Positions 1 to 5,071 of a DNA stretch of 5,071 nt are shown here, piece after piece. A program made the translations under genes and the position numbers. The DNA lies in the NCBI GenBank assembly GCA_003154135.1, contig PMCN01000027.1, positions 17,868 through 22,938 on the forward strand. The letters are read 5' to 3'. Positions within the stretch are counted from its first letter, which is position 1. Every line of letters starts with the position of its first letter. The notes below the pieces were generated by a model that worked only from the letters and a program-made list of their open reading frames with translations, ran no database searches and was not told the DNA's origin. This DNA is from Acidimicrobiaceae bacterium (lineage in GTDB: Bacteria; Actinomycetota; Acidimicrobiia; Acidimicrobiales; Ilumatobacteraceae).

Positions 1-1209
1 AAGAAGGACCGCCTGTTCGAGCTGGCCGAGCAGCTGCGCCTGCCCGTCGTGTTCTTCACCGAGGGTGGGGGAGGGCGGCCCGGCGACACCGACATGATGG
101 GCGTCAGCGGCCTCGATTGCCTCGCGTTCATGTACTTCGCCGAGCTCAGTGGCCTGGTGCCCATCGTGGGCGTCAACGCCGGCTACTGCTTCGCCGGCAA
201 CGCTGCCATCCTCGGCTGCTGCGACGTGGTCATCGCCACCGCCGACAGCAACATCGGCATGGGCGGCCCCGCCATGATCGAAGGCGGCGGGCTCGGCGTC
301 TTCGACCCGCACGACATCGGCCCGATGCCGGTGCAGCAGGCCAACGGCGTGGTCGACATCGCGGTACCCGACGAAGCCTCGGCGGTGGCCGCGGCCAAGC
401 AGTACCTCGGCTACTTCCAGGGAGCGGTCCCCGACTGGCAGTTCGCCGACCAGCGCGAGCTGCGTCACGTCATCCCCGAGGACCGCAAGCGCAGCTACGA
501 CGTGCACCAGGTGATCCAGCGGCTGTTCGACACGGGCAGCGTGCTCGAGCTGCGACGCGACTTCGGGCTTGGCATCGTCACCGCGATGGCCCGCGTGGAG
601 GGCCGCCCCGTCGGGGTGGTGGCCAACAACCCCGGGCATCTCGCCGGCGCCATCGACAGCGACGGCGCCGACAAGGCCGCGCGCTTCCTGCAGCTGTGCG
701 ACGCGTTCGACATCCCGGTGGTCACGCTCGTCGACACCCCGGGGATGATGGTCGGCCCCGAGGTCGAGAAGACCGCGCTCGTGCGCCACTGCAGCCGCCT
801 GTTCGTCACCGGTGCCAACATCACCGTGCCCGTGGTGGCCATCGTGCTGCGCAAGAGCTACGGCCTCGGGGCACAGGCCATGATGGGCGGCAGCACCAAG
901 GCGCCGCACGCCTGTGTGGCGTGGCCGACGGGCGAGTTCGGCGGCATGGGCCTGGAGGGCGCGGTTCGCCTCGGCTACCGCAACGAGCTCGCCGCCATCG
1001 CCGACCCCGACGAGCGCGATCGCACGTTCCAGCAGATGGTCGACCGCATGTACGAGGTGGGCAAGGCGGTCAACGTGGCGTCGCACTTCGAGATCGACGA
1101 CGTGATCGACCCGGCCGATTCGCGCCGATGGATCAGCGCGGTGCTCGAGGCCGCGCCGCCCCCGCCGGCGCGTCAGGGGAAGAAGCGTCCCAACATCGAC
1201 ACCTGGTAG
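1..1209 (+). CDS. Acyl-CoA carboxylase, carboxyltransferase (beta) region, 5'-truncated by the window
   Basis: This is the C-terminal 402 codons of a biotin-dependent acyl-CoA carboxylase carboxyltransferase, a cytoplasmic enzyme that moves CO2 from carboxybiotin to an acyl-CoA such as acetyl- or propionyl-CoA. The frame is open from base 1, so the gene starts upstream; the GTG at 49 is internal. Counting window residues, the N-lobe has a Gly-rich stretch ending RPGDTD (22-31), the oxyanion-hole type GYCFAGNA (61-68) and GPMPVQQANG (107-116). The C-lobe has DTPGMMVGPEVE (245-256), KSYGLGAQAMMGG (285-297) and AWPTGEFGGMGLEGA (307-321). It ends RPNIDTW at a TAG stop. Stand-alone beta subunits are about 510-550 residues. 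This ending resembles, from memory, long actinobacterial proteins that fuse biotin carboxylase, biotin carrier and carboxyltransferase, so it may be the tail of a fusion. Substrate is not decided here. It probably leads the operon with menC, 32 bp downstream. Confidence 0.93.
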   Translation, partial: KKDRLFELAEQLRLPVVFFTEGGGGRPGDTDMMGVSGLDCLAFMYFAELSGLVPIVGVNAGYCFAGNAAILGCCDVVIATADSNIGMGGPAMIEGGGLGVFDPHDIGPMPVQQANGVVDIAVPDEASAVAAAKQYLGYFQGAVPDWQFADQRELRHVIPEDRKRSYDVHQVIQRLFDTGSVLELRRDFGLGIVTAMARVEGRPVGVVANNPGHLAGAIDSDGADKAARFLQLCDAFDIPVVTLVDTPGMMVGPEVEKTALVRHCSRLFVTGANITVPVVAIVLRKSYGLGAQAMMGGSTKAPHACVAWPTGEFGGMGLEGAVRLGYRNELAAIADPDERDRTFQQMVDRMYEVGKAVNVASHFEIDDVIDPADSRRWISAVLEAAPPPPARQGKKRPNIDTW

Positions 1210-1217
1210 GCGCCGGT

Positions 1218-1236
1218 CGGTTCCTGGTAGGAACTG
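1218..1236 (+). promoter_or_regulatory. Ribosome binding site of the menC-type gene, inside a small hairpin
   Basis: AGGA at 1229-1232 lies 9 nt before the ATG at 1242 and sets that start. The same bases form the 3' arm of a perfect 6-bp inverted repeat: GTTCCT (1220-1225), loop GGT, AGGAAC (1229-1234). A G-T wobble and a C-G pair extend it outward (1218-1219 with 1235-1236). If it folds in RNA it would hide the ribosome binding site. The 9-base word CCTGGTAGG also occurs twice, at 1202-1210 (spanning the upstream stop codon) and 1223-1231. The binding site is well supported; a regulatory role for the hairpin is inference. Confidence 0.5.
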
Positions 1237-1241
1237 GGGCC

Positions 1242-2342
1242 ATGAGAATCGACGAAGTCGAGCTGCGCATCATCGAGCTGCCGTACCGCTCACCGTTCAA
1301 GACCTCGTTCGCCGAGGAGCGCGAGAAGGTGGCCATCATCGTCACCGTGCGCTCCGAGGGCGTGGAGGGCTACGGCGAGAGTGCCATGGATCCGTTCCCT
1401 GTGTTCCGCGAAGAGACGATCACCGGCGCGCTGTACCTGCTGCGCGAGGCGTTCGTGCCCGACCTGCTGGGCAGCGGGTGCGAGCACCCCGAGCAGCTCA
1501 CCGCACGCTGGGCGCACTGGCGCGGCAACCCGATGGCCAAGACCGCGCTCGAGCTGGCCGTGTGGGACTGCTACGCCCGCCAGCAGAACGTGCCACTGCG
1601 CACGCTGCTCGGTGGCGACCGCACGGAGATCCCGGTGGGCGCCAGCCTGGGCATGACCACGCTCGCGGCCACGGTCGACAACGTGCGCCGGCACGTCGAG
1701 CAGGGCTACAAGCGCGTGAAGCTGAAGATCGAGCCCGGTTGGGACATCGACCTCCTCACCGCGGTGCGTGCCGAGTTCCCCTCCATCGAGCTGACGGTCG
1801 ACGCCAACTCGGCGTACACGCTCGACATGATGCCCGTGCTGCGCCGCCTCGACGACTTCGACCTGCACTACATCGAGCAGCCCCTGCACTGGGACGACCT
1901 CACCGATCACGCGGTGCTCGCGAAGGAGCTGCGCACCCCGCTGTGCCTCGACGAGTCGCTCACCTCACCGGCACGCGTGAAGGCCGCGATCGACCTGGGC
2001 TCGTGTGCGGTGGTGAACGTGAAGGTGGCGCGGGTGGGCGGTCTGCAGGCTGCGCGCGAGATCAATGATCTGTGCGTCGCGCGCGGCGTTCCCATGTGGT
2101 GCGGCGGCATGTTGGAGACTGGCGTCGGCCGCGCCCACAACATCCACCTCGCCACCATGGCCGGGTTCGTCTATCCCGGCGACACCGCCTCGGCCAGTCG
2201 CACCTACGCGCGAGACATCGTCGAGCAGCGCTTGGAGACCACCGACGGCATCATGCCCGTGCCCGCCGGCTCGGGCATCGGCGTCACGCTCGACCGTGCG
2301 TTCCTGCAGGAGGTCACGCAATCGACGGAAGTGGTGCGGTGA
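1242..2342 (+). CDS. menC: o-Succinylbenzoate synthase / N-succinylamino-acid racemase family protein (enolase superfamily)
   Basis: This 366-residue protein, full length for the family, belongs to the muconate-lactonizing subgroup of the enolase superfamily. Relatives dehydrate SHCHC to o-succinylbenzoate in menaquinone synthesis, racemize N-succinyl or N-acyl amino acids, or do both. All catalytic positions are visible: KLK (160-162, K162 one acid/base), metal ligands D187 in VDANS, E212 in IEQP and D237 in LDES, and second acid/base K261. These sit 1-2 positions from the numbering I recall for Amycolatopsis racemase (K163, D189, E214, D239, K263). NPMAKTALELAVWD (96-109) and ETGVGRAHN (292-300) are also typical. 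The ATG is chosen for its AGGA site and because MRIDEVELRIIELP begins the capping domain. It lies 32 bp after the carboxylase and overlaps the GNAT gene by 4 bp. No other men gene is present, so racemase activity is at least as likely as a MenC role; the symbol marks the family only. Confidence 0.93.
   Translation: MRIDEVELRIIELPYRSPFKTSFAEEREKVAIIVTVRSEGVEGYGESAMDPFPVFREETITGALYLLREAFVPDLLGSGCEHPEQLTARWAHWRGNPMAKTALELAVWDCYARQQNVPLRTLLGGDRTEIPVGASLGMTTLAATVDNVRRHVEQGYKRVKLKIEPGWDIDLLTAVRAEFPSIELTVDANSAYTLDMMPVLRRLDDFDLHYIEQPLHWDDLTDHAVLAKELRTPLCLDESLTSPARVKAAIDLGSCAVVNVKVARVGGLQAAREINDLCVARGVPMWCGGMLETGVGRAHNIHLATMAGFVYPGDTASASRTYARDIVEQRLETTDGIMPVPAGSGIGVTLDRAFLQEVTQSTEVVR
2327..2331 (+). 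promoter_or_regulatory. Ribosome binding site deciding the GTG start of the GNAT gene
   Basis: GGAAG lies 7 nt upstream of the GTG at 2339, within the last codons of the racemase gene. It supports a GTGA overlap start, where initiation reuses ribosomes ending at the TGA of 2340-2342. A stronger AGGAGG at 2309-2314 is too far from this GTG and has no in-frame start at the right distance. It is best read as ordinary racemase coding sequence (LQEV). Confidence 0.5.
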
Positions 2343-3013
2343 CCGTCGAGCTGCGCATCCTCACCACGGCCGATGAGCTGGCGGTGCTGCCCGAGTTCGA
2401 GAAGTTCATCTGGGGTGGTGCCGACGAGATGGTGTCGGTGAACATGCTCGTCGCCACCATCAGCGAGGGCGGCATGGCGATGGGCGCGTTCGACGGAGAC
2501 GAGCTCGTCGGTTGCGCGTACGGCTTCGCCACCCACGATCCCTCGGTGCTGCACTCGCACTACCTGGCGGTGCACCCTCGGATGCGCGGGTCGGGGCTCG
2601 GTGAGCGCATCAAGCGCGAGCAGGCCGAGTGGTGCCTGGCCAACGGCTACACGTCGATGCGTTGGACGTTCGACCCGCTGCAGCTCACCAACGCCCACCT
2701 CAACCTCAACAAGCTCGGTGCGCTGGGCATCGCCTATCACGTCAACCACTACGGCGCGCTCGGCGGCATCAACGGTTCACTGCCCAGCGACCGCCTCACC
2801 GTGCAGTGGTGGCTCACAGGCGCGCGTCGCACGTTCCGCGACACGTTCGTGCTCACCGTGCCACCGGTGAGCCCGGAGCAGATCGCCGCGGCAGCACCCG
2901 AGGCGTTCGCCGCGCGACTCGCCATCCGCGACGCGATGGCACCTCACCTCGCCGACGGCTGGATGGTGAGCGGGGTCGACCTCGCGGCCCGCACCTACAC
3001 GCTGTCACGCTGA
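2339..3013 (+). CDS. GNAT-family N-acyltransferase, COG3375-like
   Basis: This 224-residue cytoplasmic protein is a GNAT-fold acyltransferase, which transfers an acyl group from an acyl-CoA to an amine. The CoA pyrophosphate-binding motif Q/RxxGxG/A is RGSGLG (R83 to G88), following LHSHYLAVHP (71-80). The segment WTFDPLQLTNAHLNLNKLG (109-127) and the later PSDRLTVQWWL (149-159) are, from memory, typical of the COG3375 group of predicted acetyltransferases. A less distinctive C-terminal extension follows (about 165-224). The GTG start overlaps the racemase stop as GTGA, implying coupled translation. In the known D-amino-acid pathway the GNAT partner uses succinyl-CoA, so N-succinylation of an amino acid is a reasonable inference; acetyl-CoA or another acyl donor remains possible. 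Its last 19 bases overlap the 3' end of the opposing oxygenase gene. Confidence 0.9.
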   Translation: MTVELRILTTADELAVLPEFEKFIWGGADEMVSVNMLVATISEGGMAMGAFDGDELVGCAYGFATHDPSVLHSHYLAVHPRMRGSGLGERIKREQAEWCLANGYTSMRWTFDPLQLTNAHLNLNKLGALGIAYHVNHYGALGGINGSLPSDRLTVQWWLTGARRTFRDTFVLTVPPVSPEQIAAAAPEAFAARLAIRDAMAPHLADGWMVSGVDLAARTYTLSR

Positions 3014-3951
3014 CGATCCGCAAGGTGCGGGAACACCTTGGCCACCTTCGCACCGAGCCACTCGCCGTAGGAACCGTGCAGGTCGCGCAGGTTGCCGCGG
3101 TCCCAGCGCGCGTGCGCGTCGAGGGGCACCTGCCAGTCGTCGTCGAACTCGAGCGGTTCGACCGACGCGTGCCAACCGGGGTCGAGGAAGAACGGCAACG
3201 AGTAACGGTCGTGGCCGGCGTGGTTGCGCGCCCGGTGCGGTGTGCTGCGGTAGCGGCCGCCCGTGAGCCGGTCGAGCATGTCGCCCAGGTTGCAGACGAC
3301 GAGATCGGCATCGGCCGGGGCCGGCACCCAGTCGCCCTGCACCTTCACCTCCAGGCCGGGAGTGCCGTCGGTGACCAGCAGAGTGAGCAGGCCGTAGTCG
3401 CTGTGCTCACCCACGCCCCACGTGGCCGAGTCGCCGTCGGGATGAGGTGGGTAGCGGAAGATGCGGAAGAGCGACGTCGGATCGGCGGTGAGACCGTTGG
3501 CGAAGAACCCCGGCTCGCGGCCGAGGCCCACCGCCATCACCGACAGCAGCTGCTGGCCGAGCGACTCCATCGCCGACATCCAGTCGGTCACCGCCGTGCG
3601 CAACTCAGGCGGGCGCGCCGGCCACACGTTGGGGCCGTGCATCGGACGAGGGTCGGGCGGCAGCTCGGTGCCGAAGTAGTAGCCCTCCTTGCGGTCGGGG
3701 ATGCCCGACGTGAGCTCGCCGCCGAGCGGGAACCACCCCCGCCATGCCGGGCCGCCCACCTCCATCGACACTGCTGCCTTCTCGTCGTCGGCGAGCGCGA
3801 AGAACTCGGCCGCGAGGGCGAGGAGGTGGTCGCGCGCCGCCACCAGCTCCGGTGCGAGCGGTACGGCGAAGAACCCCACCTCGCGGCACGCTCGATCGAT
3901 GGTCGCGGCGGCGTCGCCGGCCGACGGATCCACCACGGGGACGAGCTTCAT
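2995..3951 (-). CDS. Isopenicillin N synthase-like Fe(II)/2-oxoglutarate oxygenase
   Basis: This 318-residue cytoplasmic protein, normal length for the family, belongs to the non-heme iron oxygenases that include isopenicillin N synthase and plant 2-oxoglutarate dioxygenases. The iron triad is complete: H183 and D185 in GEHSDYGLLT, and H239 in RSTPHRARN. R249 and S251 in DRYSLPFF form the RxS motif that binds the 2-oxoglutarate carboxylate. The N-terminus (PVVDPSA, then ACREVGFFAV at 21-30) is the usual substrate-lid region. The ATG at 3951 is chosen because homologues begin near VPVVDP. The frame stays open upstream to 4635, but that part lies antisense to the exporter and encodes an Asp/His/Glu/Arg-rich, non-globular product. 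The start lacks a good ribosome binding site, so the mRNA may be leaderless. No beta-lactam genes are visible and the substrate is unknown. Similar genes are scattered through actinobacterial genomes as orphan oxygenases. Confidence 0.93.
   Translation of the reverse strand: MKLVPVVDPSAGDAAATIDRACREVGFFAVPLAPELVAARDHLLALAAEFFALADDEKAAVSMEVGGPAWRGWFPLGGELTSGIPDRKEGYYFGTELPPDPRPMHGPNVWPARPPELRTAVTDWMSAMESLGQQLLSVMAVGLGREPGFFANGLTADPTSLFRIFRYPPHPDGDSATWGVGEHSDYGLLTLLVTDGTPGLEVKVQGDWVPAPADADLVVCNLGDMLDRLTGGRYRSTPHRARNHAGHDRYSLPFFLDPGWHASVEPLEFDDDWQVPLDAHARWDRGNLRDLHGSYGEWLGAKVAKVFPHLADRQRDSV
3021..3040. terminator. Possible terminator-like hairpin at the convergent gene ends
   Basis: CAAGGTG (3021-3027) and CACCTTG (3034-3040) form a perfect 7-bp inverted repeat with a 6-nt loop, starting 7 nt after the GNAT stop codon. 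A second CACCTT at 3043-3048 could compete for the same left arm. No T-tract follows in either direction, so it is not a standard intrinsic terminator. It lies inside the oxygenase coding region and partly reflects the repeated Lys-Val codons of its C-terminus (AKVAKVF), so chance is a serious alternative. Confidence 0.25.
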
Positions 3952-3984
3952 ATGTCGCCAGCGTAGGTGGCAGACTCGACAGTC
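3952..3984. promoter_or_regulatory. Compact divergent control region between oxygenase and exporter
   Basis: Only 15 bp separate the oxygenase ATG from the first possible exporter GTG (3967), or 33 bp if the exporter starts at the GTG of 3985. Promoters must therefore lie here or inside the opposing genes. On the - strand, TACGCT (complement of 3960-3965) matches the actinobacterial TAnnnT -10 pattern and sits 8 nt before the oxygenase ATG, the spacing expected for a leaderless or nearly leaderless transcript. No convincing -35 is seen. GACT...AGTC (3973-3984) is an imperfect dyad, and CGACAGTCG (3977-3985) is a 4-bp dyad around a central A; either might bind a regulator. All of this is inference from short motifs. 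Confidence 0.3.
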
Positions 3985-4713
3985 GTGACCGCTGGACAGC
4001 TCATCGTCGTCGCCGCGGCCATCTTCGTCGCAGCGTTCATGCAGGTGCTGTCGGGCTTCGGGTTCGCGCTGCTGTCGATGCCCATCATGACCCTCGCCGT
4101 GCCCGTGCAGCAGGCCGTCGTGGTGATCACGCTGCTGGGCATGCTCAGCACCTCGTGGCAGGCGTATCACCTGCGCGACAACGCCGTGCGACCGCTCGTC
4201 AAACGGTTGTCGCTGGCAGCGTTCGTGGGCATGCCACTGGGTCTGTTCGTGCTCGATGTCGTCAGCGACAGATCTCTCAAGCTCACACTCGGCATCGCAG
4301 TGCTCATCGCAACCACCCTTCTCGTCGCGCGCATCAACCTCAAGCACGTCGGTCCCGGATTCGACATCGGAGTGGGCTTCGTGTCGGGTGTGCTCAACAC
4401 GTCGCTGTCCACAAACGGCCCTCCGCTGGTGTTCGGGTTGCAGGCGCGTCACCTCGAGGCCGACGAGTTCCGGGCCACCATCACGATGGTGTTCGCGCTC
4501 AGCAACATCGTGGGCATCACGTTGTTCGCCATCGACGGCAAGTTCACCAACGATGGCATGAAGGCCGCGCTCATCGCGCTGCCCGCATGGTTCATCGGCC
4601 AGGCACTCGCGTGGCCCATCCGCAAGCACGTGCAAGGCGACCGGTTCCGCACGCTCGTGCTCTCGTTGCTCGTGATCGCTGGCGTGAGCACCATCGTCTT
4701 CGCCCTTCGCTGA
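3967..4713 (+). CDS. TauE/SafE family membrane anion exporter
   Basis: This is an integral membrane protein of up to 248 residues, the usual size for TauE/SafE permeases. Characterized or proposed members export sulfite, sulfoacetate or related organosulfur anions. About eight hydrophobic segments are visible, near 11-29, 31-45, 48-65, 80-98, 103-121, 133-150, 170-190 and 198-216, with another at 228-246. The two family repeats each carry a Gly-rich motif: LSGFGFALLSMPI (28-40) and GVLNTSLSTNGPPLV (141-155). The start is uncertain. GTG at 3967 directly follows an in-frame TAG and has no good ribosome binding site. GTG at 3985 gives MTAGQLIVV, with AGGTGG at 3965-3970 rather far upstream (14 nt). 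It is divergent from the oxygenase and 38 bp upstream of a sulfatase in the same direction, which fits a sulfur-anion export role, though substrates across this family are poorly known. Confidence 0.88.
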   Translation: MADSTVVTAGQLIVVAAAIFVAAFMQVLSGFGFALLSMPIMTLAVPVQQAVVVITLLGMLSTSWQAYHLRDNAVRPLVKRLSLAAFVGMPLGLFVLDVVSDRSLKLTLGIAVLIATTLLVARINLKHVGPGFDIGVGFVSGVLNTSLSTNGPPLVFGLQARHLEADEFRATITMVFALSNIVGITLFAIDGKFTNDGMKAALIALPAWFIGQALAWPIRKHVQGDRFRTLVLSLLVIAGVSTIVFALR

Positions 4714-4724
4714 CGCGTTCGCTC

Positions 4725-4747
4725 GCCGATCGGCATGCCAAGCTGGC
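4725..4747. repeat. Overlapping small palindromes between exporter and sulfatase
   Basis: The 38-bp gap holds three chained dyads: the perfect 10-bp palindrome GCCGATCGGC (4725-4734), the perfect 8-bp palindrome GGCATGCC (4732-4739), and GCCA-AGC-TGGC (4737-4747). There is no T-tract, so a terminator is unlikely, and the chain ends 4 nt before the sulfatase ATG. It could be an operator or an RNA structure near the start codon. In DNA this GC-rich, short palindromes also arise by chance. Confidence 0.3.
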
Positions 4748-4751
4748 GGCC

Positions 4752-5071
4752 ATGACGCCCACCCAGCCGCGCAACGTGGTGGTGGTGCTGCTCGACTCGC
4801 TGAACCGCCACATGCTGGGCAGCTACGGCGGCACCGAGTTCGCCACGCCGCACCTCGATCGCTTCGCCGAGCGCTCCACCCGCTTCGCCCGACACGTCAC
4901 CGGCTCGCTGCCGTGCATGCCCGCCCGCCACGACATCCTGTGCGGCTCGCTCGACTTCCTGTGGCGCCCGTGGGGTTCGATCGAGCTCTGGGAGCAGCCC
5001 ATCACCGCCGACCTGCGCGACAAGGGCGTCACCACGATGCTGGTCACCGACCACCCGCACCTGTTCGAGAC
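4752..5071 (+). CDS. Sulfatase (alkaline phosphatase superfamily), 3'-truncated by the window
   Basis: These are the first 106 residues of a sulfatase, an enzyme that hydrolyses sulfate esters using a formylglycine made from a Cys or Ser. The start MTPTQPRNVVVVLLDSLNRHMLGSYGG has the family's N-terminal strand. D15 is the first metal-ligand Asp, and the second Asp common in arylsulfatases is Ser here (DS instead of DD). The nucleophile motif CxPxR is CMPAR, with C55 the expected formylglycine site and R59 following. TDHPHLFE (99-106) is also typical. Members usually run 450-550 residues, so most of the gene lies beyond the window. The ATG at 4752 has only a weak GGCGG upstream but gives the standard N-terminus, with no signal peptide visible, implying a cytoplasmic enzyme. 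It probably forms a unit with the exporter. Phosphonate or phosphodiester hydrolase activity is an alternative within this superfamily. Confidence 0.88.
   Translation, partial: MTPTQPRNVVVVLLDSLNRHMLGSYGGTEFATPHLDRFAERSTRFARHVTGSLPCMPARHDILCGSLDFLWRPWGSIELWEQPITADLRDKGVTTMLVTDHPHLFE

Noticed and set aside
63..78. G-rich run resembling a G-quadruplex
   Set aside because: It has three runs of at least three G and a fourth of only two, and is explained by the conserved Gly-rich carboxyltransferase loop.
117..1241. Long open frame on the + strand running through the carboxylase into the racemase gene
   Set aside because: This part is an Arg/Ala/Gly/His-rich shadow frame of the carboxylase. The real racemase starts at the ATG at 1242, with its own ribosome binding site and a family-typical N-terminus.
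1290..1910. 206-codon open frame antisense to the racemase gene
   Set aside because: The opposite strand encodes all catalytic residues of the racemase; this frame has biased composition and no motif.
2309..2314. Strong AGGAGG that could be a ribosome binding site
   Set aside because: It lies 24 nt before the GNAT GTG, and no in-frame start codon sits at a suitable distance. It encodes LQEV of the racemase.
2629..3966. 445-codon open frame on the + strand, antisense to the oxygenase
   Set aside because: It is a shadow of high-GC codon use, with Arg/Val/His-rich composition, no recognizable motif, and overlap with two confirmed genes.
3952..4635. Upstream extension of the oxygenase reading frame on the - strand
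   Set aside because: It lies antisense to the exporter and reads as low-complexity Asp/Glu/His/Arg sequence. Oxygenases of this family begin near the ATG at 3951.
4774..4788. GTG trinucleotide run near the sulfatase start
   Set aside because: It simply encodes the Val-rich first beta strand of the sulfatase fold.

Overview
This is a dense, GC-rich stretch of bacterial chromosome. By eye about two thirds of bases are G or C, and third codon positions are mostly G or C. GTG starts and a GTGA stop/start overlap occur, and gaps between genes are 15-40 bp. The style fits a high-GC actinobacterium. An Acidimicrobiia-like (Ilumatobacter-type) source is my best guess from gene character, not a demonstrated assignment. 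There is no sign of phage, insertion sequences, CRISPR, tRNA or rRNA, and base composition looks even throughout.

Layout. Left block, + strand: the C-terminal 402 codons of an acyl-CoA carboxylase carboxyltransferase (1-1209), then a MenC/N-succinylamino-acid racemase-type enolase-superfamily enzyme (1242-2342), then a GNAT acyltransferase of the COG3375 type (2339-3013). Gaps of 32 bp and -4 bp suggest one transcription unit. Middle, - strand: an isopenicillin N synthase-like Fe(II)/2-oxoglutarate oxygenase (2995-3951), whose 3' end overlaps the GNAT gene tail-to-tail by 19 bp. Right block, + strand: a TauE/SafE-type membrane exporter (3967-4713), divergent from the oxygenase across only about 15 bp, then the N-terminal 106 codons of a sulfatase (4752 to the window end).

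How the genes may work together. The best-supported link is the racemase/GNAT pair. In other bacteria a GNAT succinyltransferase, an N-succinylamino-acid racemase and an M20 desuccinylase convert D- to L-amino acids. Here the first two functions overlap translationally, but no M20 gene or other menaquinone gene is visible. A carboxylase upstream could feed the succinyl-CoA pool if it acts on propionyl-CoA, but that is speculation. In the right block, an anion exporter beside a sulfatase suggests release and export of a sulfur oxyanion. The oxygenase shares the divergent control region, and its substrate cannot be inferred.

Nothing here is clearly a new type of system. The items most worth following are the racemase-GNAT pair, the exporter-sulfatase-oxygenase cluster, and several small inverted repeats at gene boundaries.
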